This document shows, piece by piece, positions 60,018 to 64,000 of a DNA stretch of 64,000 bases. Every line of letters begins with the position of its first letter. Positions within the stretch are counted from its first letter, which is position 1. Origin of the DNA: Cinnamomum chago. Its lineage: Eukaryota > Streptophyta > Magnoliopsida > Laurales > Lauraceae. A program made the translations under genes and the position numbers. The stretch covers positions 95,859,501 through 95,923,500 of the forward strand of contig CP142452.1 in the NCBI GenBank assembly GCA_038049695.1. The letters are read 5' to 3'. Under the pieces are notes generated by a model. It saw only the letters and a list, made by a program, of their open reading frames with translations, searched no databases and was not told where the DNA came from.

Positions 60018-62019
60018 TGACTGAAACTTCATGGAAAAGATGACCTGATACTTGGGATTTACAGTAGAAAATGTTTAAAGCTGGGACATCCATCTTTCTA
60101 GGGTTTTTGGTGTATGCGGTCAATCACCCAGGCCAGGTGTTTGACCGGACACGCTGGAAACCTTTAGAAATGAATTAAGTCTTCCAGGAGGCCTGACTTA
60201 GGTTAGTCAGTGCACTCGATTGGTCCTCCCGGCCAGGAGATCAACCGAGCTCACAACACATCAGGTTCACCTGGAAAAACCCTGATTGTTCCAGTTTTCA
60301 ACATTTAGGAGTTATGATCAGTTGTGGGGCCCATTGACCATCCAAATGAGCATTTATCAGTGATCTAAGCCCGAGTCAACGGTGTGGTTCAACCTTGACT
60401 CGCGGGGACCACAGTTTAGGGTTTAGGTTATTAATCTAAGATGATTCGACCTCTAAGAGTTGTCAACAATGCCCTTAACCAACTAAGCACCAAATATAGT
60501 ATTTTATGGCATTAATGACACCGTTTAGAGATCGAATTACCGGAGATAGACCTGGATCTAAAGTGGCCCATTAGCTAGGATTGGACCGTTGCTTTTCCCG
60601 TTGATTCTCTGATTGAAGTTATACTTCACTGTTATTATTATTCTGTCATTCTTAGATCTTTAGAATAGCTGTTTACTATTAATTGAACATAAATGGAAGA
60701 CCTGAACCTAGGGTATCTAGAGGTGACCCGATAGTGTGGTTTCGGAGATCATTGACCCGTGTCTGTGTCTAGGCGGGCCCTTAATGGGCCTAAGTGTGGA
60801 GATGTGAACCCTTTAGCTTGGAAATGTAGTTTCTATTGGACTGTTAAGTAATATGGATTGCAATGGAACTGTTTATCAGTAGTAGATGGATTAGTTGCCT
60901 CGTTTGGACGGTTTTAGACCAGGCCATGTACTGATGGGCCTTGGTATGGATCCAACGAGTGGGCCTGGACCTTGAATGAGATCCAGAGACTGTATTGGGA
61001 TGTGTAGACCTCTTAGAGATATTGTTAGGACCTTGTTCACGCAAGGCAAAGCCTAGACAGACACAGACCTTAGAGTTATTCTCGAGTCGGCATGAACATT
61101 CACTCGGTTGATTTAAGCTCAGCCTGTGGACTGATCATCCCCGGTAGGAGCTAGTTGAGTATTGAGGAGCTATCATGATGAGCTGTGTGGTTAAGACGGA
61201 CGGTGTGATACCGTGCCGATCTGGAGTGATGAGATGATGAGTTGATGAGTGAGATTCGGGATTAGTTATTCCCTGGTGAGATTCCCCGCCGCAACTGTGT
61301 TCAGTATGGGAGGGCCGCGGCATAATATCCCGCGGTATTCCAGCTCGTGTGAATGTGCCCCTTTGTTTACAGTAGTTTAGATGTTTCTATTTATCTTGGT
61401 TCCTTATGATTATCATGCACACCTGCCTAGTTCATTTCCCTTGCTATTCATTTAATTTATGTACTCGTCTTTATTTCCTTTGATATATATGTTCTATGTT
61501 AGTAGTATGCTGTAACTTGCCAGATCGTTTAGATCTGACCCATTCATTGGTGCTTAGGCCTTGATCCCGAGATCCCAGACGATGCATTAGCCCTAGTGGA
61601 GGCACCGGTTGCAGGAGAGTACGCATGGGGCCCGGCCGACACGGATGTCGAGCCGGAGGGCGAGGAGTATCTACACGGGTTTTGAGGGACTCTTTTGTTT
61701 GGGTTTTGGAGTGAAATTTTGTAGTGAGATTGGTAGAATTCGAATGTGTAACTTTGATTAACATTGAATCATTTTAAATTAGACTGATGTTCCGCTCATA
61801 CTTAATATATATATACATCGATACCTATTGCTTCCGCTTTGTTTAAATCGTTATGCTTCCGCAATTTAAATGTTATAACTATGTTGGTCAAAAAGTTTTA
61901 AATTGGACCTCACTGCGGCCTACGATCTTGGAAGTTCTCGGATTTTCCGGGAAGTAGCGCGCCAATTTCGGGTATTCGAACGAGTATATCGGTATCCGGA
62001 ATTGGGGCGTTACAGGTGA

Positions 62020-63404
62020 AGGGTCTGAGGTAGAATGTAGCCGGAGCTTGAATTTCATAAAATCTGAATTATTAGGGTAATGATTGGGTATTTATTGTAC
62101 TACAATGTGTACTAGCTAGGCCACTTGAGAATTTGCTTGCTGCTGGCAAATCTTTTGAACTGGTTTTTTGTTAGATCAATGGCAGAGAAGGTTGGAAGAT
62201 AGAGATGATGCACAAGCAAATGCTATCCTATCGATTCAAGCTCGTGCACAATTGTATGTGCCCTGAGTGATGACAAGTTAGAATTTCTCCATGTCCCTCT
62301 AACCTGCTACTAAGCACGCCCACACAAATGTGAGAGAACACGTATAAGAAAAAACTTCTTGCTTGATTCCAACTTTCTTGATTACAAAATAATGTGCAAC
62401 TACTTTCGAAACGTACAAACCTTTCCTGGAGAATTTAAGACTTTCCTGGAGTAAATAATGTGCAACTACTTTCAAAACTTACAAACCTTTCCTGGAGAAT
62501 TTAAGACTATCCCGGAGTCTGCTAAAAACCTTTCATACTTTTCAAGATCTCCATTGATCTATTTGTACTCAATAGCCAAAAAGCTAGGCTGATAAGGTGG
62601 AAGGCCCGCCGGCCCAATGGATTTTATGGATGGCCTGCCACATGGGATACACAAGAATGACGGGAACGTAGAAGTCAGTACCAACTCAAAAGTTTAAACT
62701 GATAGGTTGAAGGTCAAAATAGGTATATAAAGACATGTCTAGCTCAAGACTTAGGCGATGTGGGATGTAGGATTTCCCAACATTATTAAGATAGGTCCAT
62801 CCATTTGAGCACGTGCATCCCACTGCTCATGATGCCACCATCACATACATCCTTACTAAGTGGCACCTGTGGTGGAGTTGATAAAACAAAATAAAATATG
62901 ACAAAAACCTAGGAAAGAGGAGGAAGAAGAAGAAGAAGAAGAATAAACGAGTCAGTGCCACTTAAATGTGAAGAAAAAGAAACCTCTTAGCTCTGAAGAA
63001 GAAGAAAAAACGAGCGGGGATATCCCTGCTCGTATATGCAGGTGAGTGGGGATATCGCCGCTTGGGGAAAAAAAAAATGAATCGAAAAGGGCCCATAGAA
63101 CTACTAGAGTCATTTCATATCTTCTAAGGCCATTTTTCTTTACAGTGAGTCTAATGAGATTTTTTTGATAAAATCGCCAAAGAAAATACAAAAGAATTCT
63201 CAAATTCAAATTAAGCAACTCCTTATTGTCGAACCTCATCATTAGATTGATCATATGAGTTTCACATGATTAGCTCCGTTATTTTCCTTTTCCTTTTTTT
63301 CAAAGGCTGGATAGAGGTGACACATATCAGGAGTTATAAGACATAATAATCCATTAGACATCACCACTTAAAAGTTGTGCCAAAACAAGAGATATTTGAG
63401 TTTA
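62020..63404. other. intergenic, no supported gene
   Basis: Contains a 66-bp tandem duplication (62388-62519) and a (GAA)n run near 62922-62942. No protein-like frame. Confidence 0.4.
62388..62519. repeat. 66-bp tandem duplication
   Basis: AATAATGTGCAACTACTTTC and the following ACAAACCTTTCCTGGAGAAT are repeated 66 bases later with few differences. Confidence 0.9.
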
Positions 63405-63665
63405 AACTGAAATGCATGGAAATTCACTCCTGGGTATTCTTCCAGGTAATTGTGGTTCGAAGTTCAAACTTTTGGCATTGCAAATGCACACCGTAAGCAT
63501 TATTTGAGTACTAAAAGACAATAAAGCAAGGTACAGAGCAGTTGATGTAGATTCTTCTCCGACAATTCTTCCGTAAGAAGTTGGAAGTGGAGAGAATCAC
63601 TTTACAACACTCCAACGAAAGGCCAACACGCAAGGTTAAGAGAAAAATCAATCCCACCAGCTACT
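63405..63665. repeat. dispersed repeat D, copy 2
   Basis: Counterpart of 57165-57420, about 6.2 kb away in the same orientation. It directly precedes the LINE fragment. Confidence 0.65.
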
Positions 63666-63737
63666 TTCGCGAGGACAACCTGGTCATATCTCTTTGTCAA
63701 TATACAAAAGCTTTAAGTCTAGATGCACTTAAACCTT

Positions 63738-64000
63738 TGAAGAGGTGGTCTTGGAATTAGGAATCCCGGCCCAAGCTTAATAATCTGGTCCTCTTTGCCA
63801 AAAATTGCTGGAGGCACCTTCACAGTGAGAATCTCCTATGTACCCGGGTGCTTAAGGCAAAATATTGTCCAAACAAACCCCTATGGGAGGCTAAATATAA
63901 GAGCTACAACTCCTGGTTCTGAAAAGGTTTCGTAGAGGCATCTCTTTTATCAAAGCAACTATCAAATAGGTTGTTGATAACGGTGCAACTATCTCAGTGT
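63738..64000 (+). pseudogene. LINE (L1-type) ORF2 C-terminal fragment, continues past the window
   Basis: The plus strand reads GGLGIRNPGP, then, one frame over, NNLVLFAKNCWRHLHSENLL, then RVLKAKYCPNKPLWEAKYKS and YNSWF. This is the conserved segment that follows the reverse transcriptase domain in plant LINE ORF2 and related non-LTR sequences (GGLGIRN...LAKWCWR...KAKYFP). A frameshift lies near 63777, and a TGA falls where SW-WK is expected (about 63919). It is therefore a dead copy. Confidence 0.75.

Larger units (their letters stand above)
58281..62014 (+). mobile_element. very large solo LTR, probably Ty3/gypsy (3,734 bp)
   Basis: Flanked by a perfect 5-bp duplication GGTGA (58276-58280 and 62015-62019). 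It starts TGTGAGGACCC and ends GGGGCGTTACA, in the TG...CA form and typical of plant gypsy LTRs. U3 occupies the first about 450 bases, with a tandem CTAATCT array and a TATA box. A long transcribed part with a minisatellite follows. No internal coding and no partner LTR is in the window, so it is a solo LTR. A clade of chromoviruses with long LTRs (Tekay/Del) is a guess from size and termini. Confidence 0.85.

Noticed and set aside
59521-60123. Long overlapping open frames on both strands (up to 200 codons)
   Set aside because: All derive from the 15-unit minisatellite in the solo LTR. They are open in several frames at once and repeat the same short peptide, so they are not evidence of a protein.

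Overview
The window is nuclear DNA of a flowering plant. The evidence is intron-bearing genes of plant-restricted families (IQM, SOSEKI), a plant-type tRNA-Arg(CCU), tRNA-derived SINEs, two solo LTRs, many small DNA-transposon derivatives and an AT-rich intergenic background. A magnoliid or other early-diverging angiosperm would fit the repeat content, but that is an impression and was not tested.

Genes are sparse. A possible terminal exon of an unidentified gene sits at the left edge (60-174, +). An IQM1-like calmodulin-binding protein gene with 9 coding exons lies at 14211-17271 (+), with a TATA box and probable 5'UTR intron upstream. A complete ribosomal protein eS28 (RPS28) gene lies at 31432-31629 (+), probably preceded by a long 5'UTR intron. 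A tRNA-Arg(CCU) gene lies at 33904-33976 (+). A SOSEKI (DUF966) polarity gene with 6 coding exons lies at 36032-40086 (-) and encodes a 413-residue protein with an N-terminal DIX-like domain and a C-terminal CX2CX11HX3C zinc finger. Together these are one housekeeping translation gene, one tRNA gene, one calcium-signalling gene and one developmental polarity gene. No operon-like or pathway linkage is visible.

The most informative structure is right of SOSEKI. The SOSEKI last exon and 3' flank (about 35.68-36.44 kb) recur as a broken copy at 45.65-46.34 and 48.91-48.98 kb. The far upstream flank (about 43.84-45.38 kb) recurs at 52.80-54.04 kb. This reads as an old direct tandem duplication of about 10 kb in which the second copy lost most of SOSEKI. 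A 2,577-bp solo LTR with a 5-bp target duplication later split the copied last exon from its flank.

The rest is transposon-rich. It includes a Tourist-like element with an internal minisatellite (3680-4717), a small family of GC-rich hairpin elements flanked by 9-bp duplications (11.8-13.2 kb), Helitron-like remnants, a copia integrase fossil, a SINE family with one full and one 5'-truncated copy, a near-perfect 62-bp-arm foldback (42.4 kb), a 3,734-bp solo LTR carrying a 15-unit minisatellite (58281-62014), TRIM-like LTRs in inverted orientation (57 kb) and a LINE fragment running off the right end. An 800-bp AT-rich array followed by a GC-rich array of about 134-bp units (25.5-27.1 kb) is the strangest sequence block. 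I found no convincing novel coding system.
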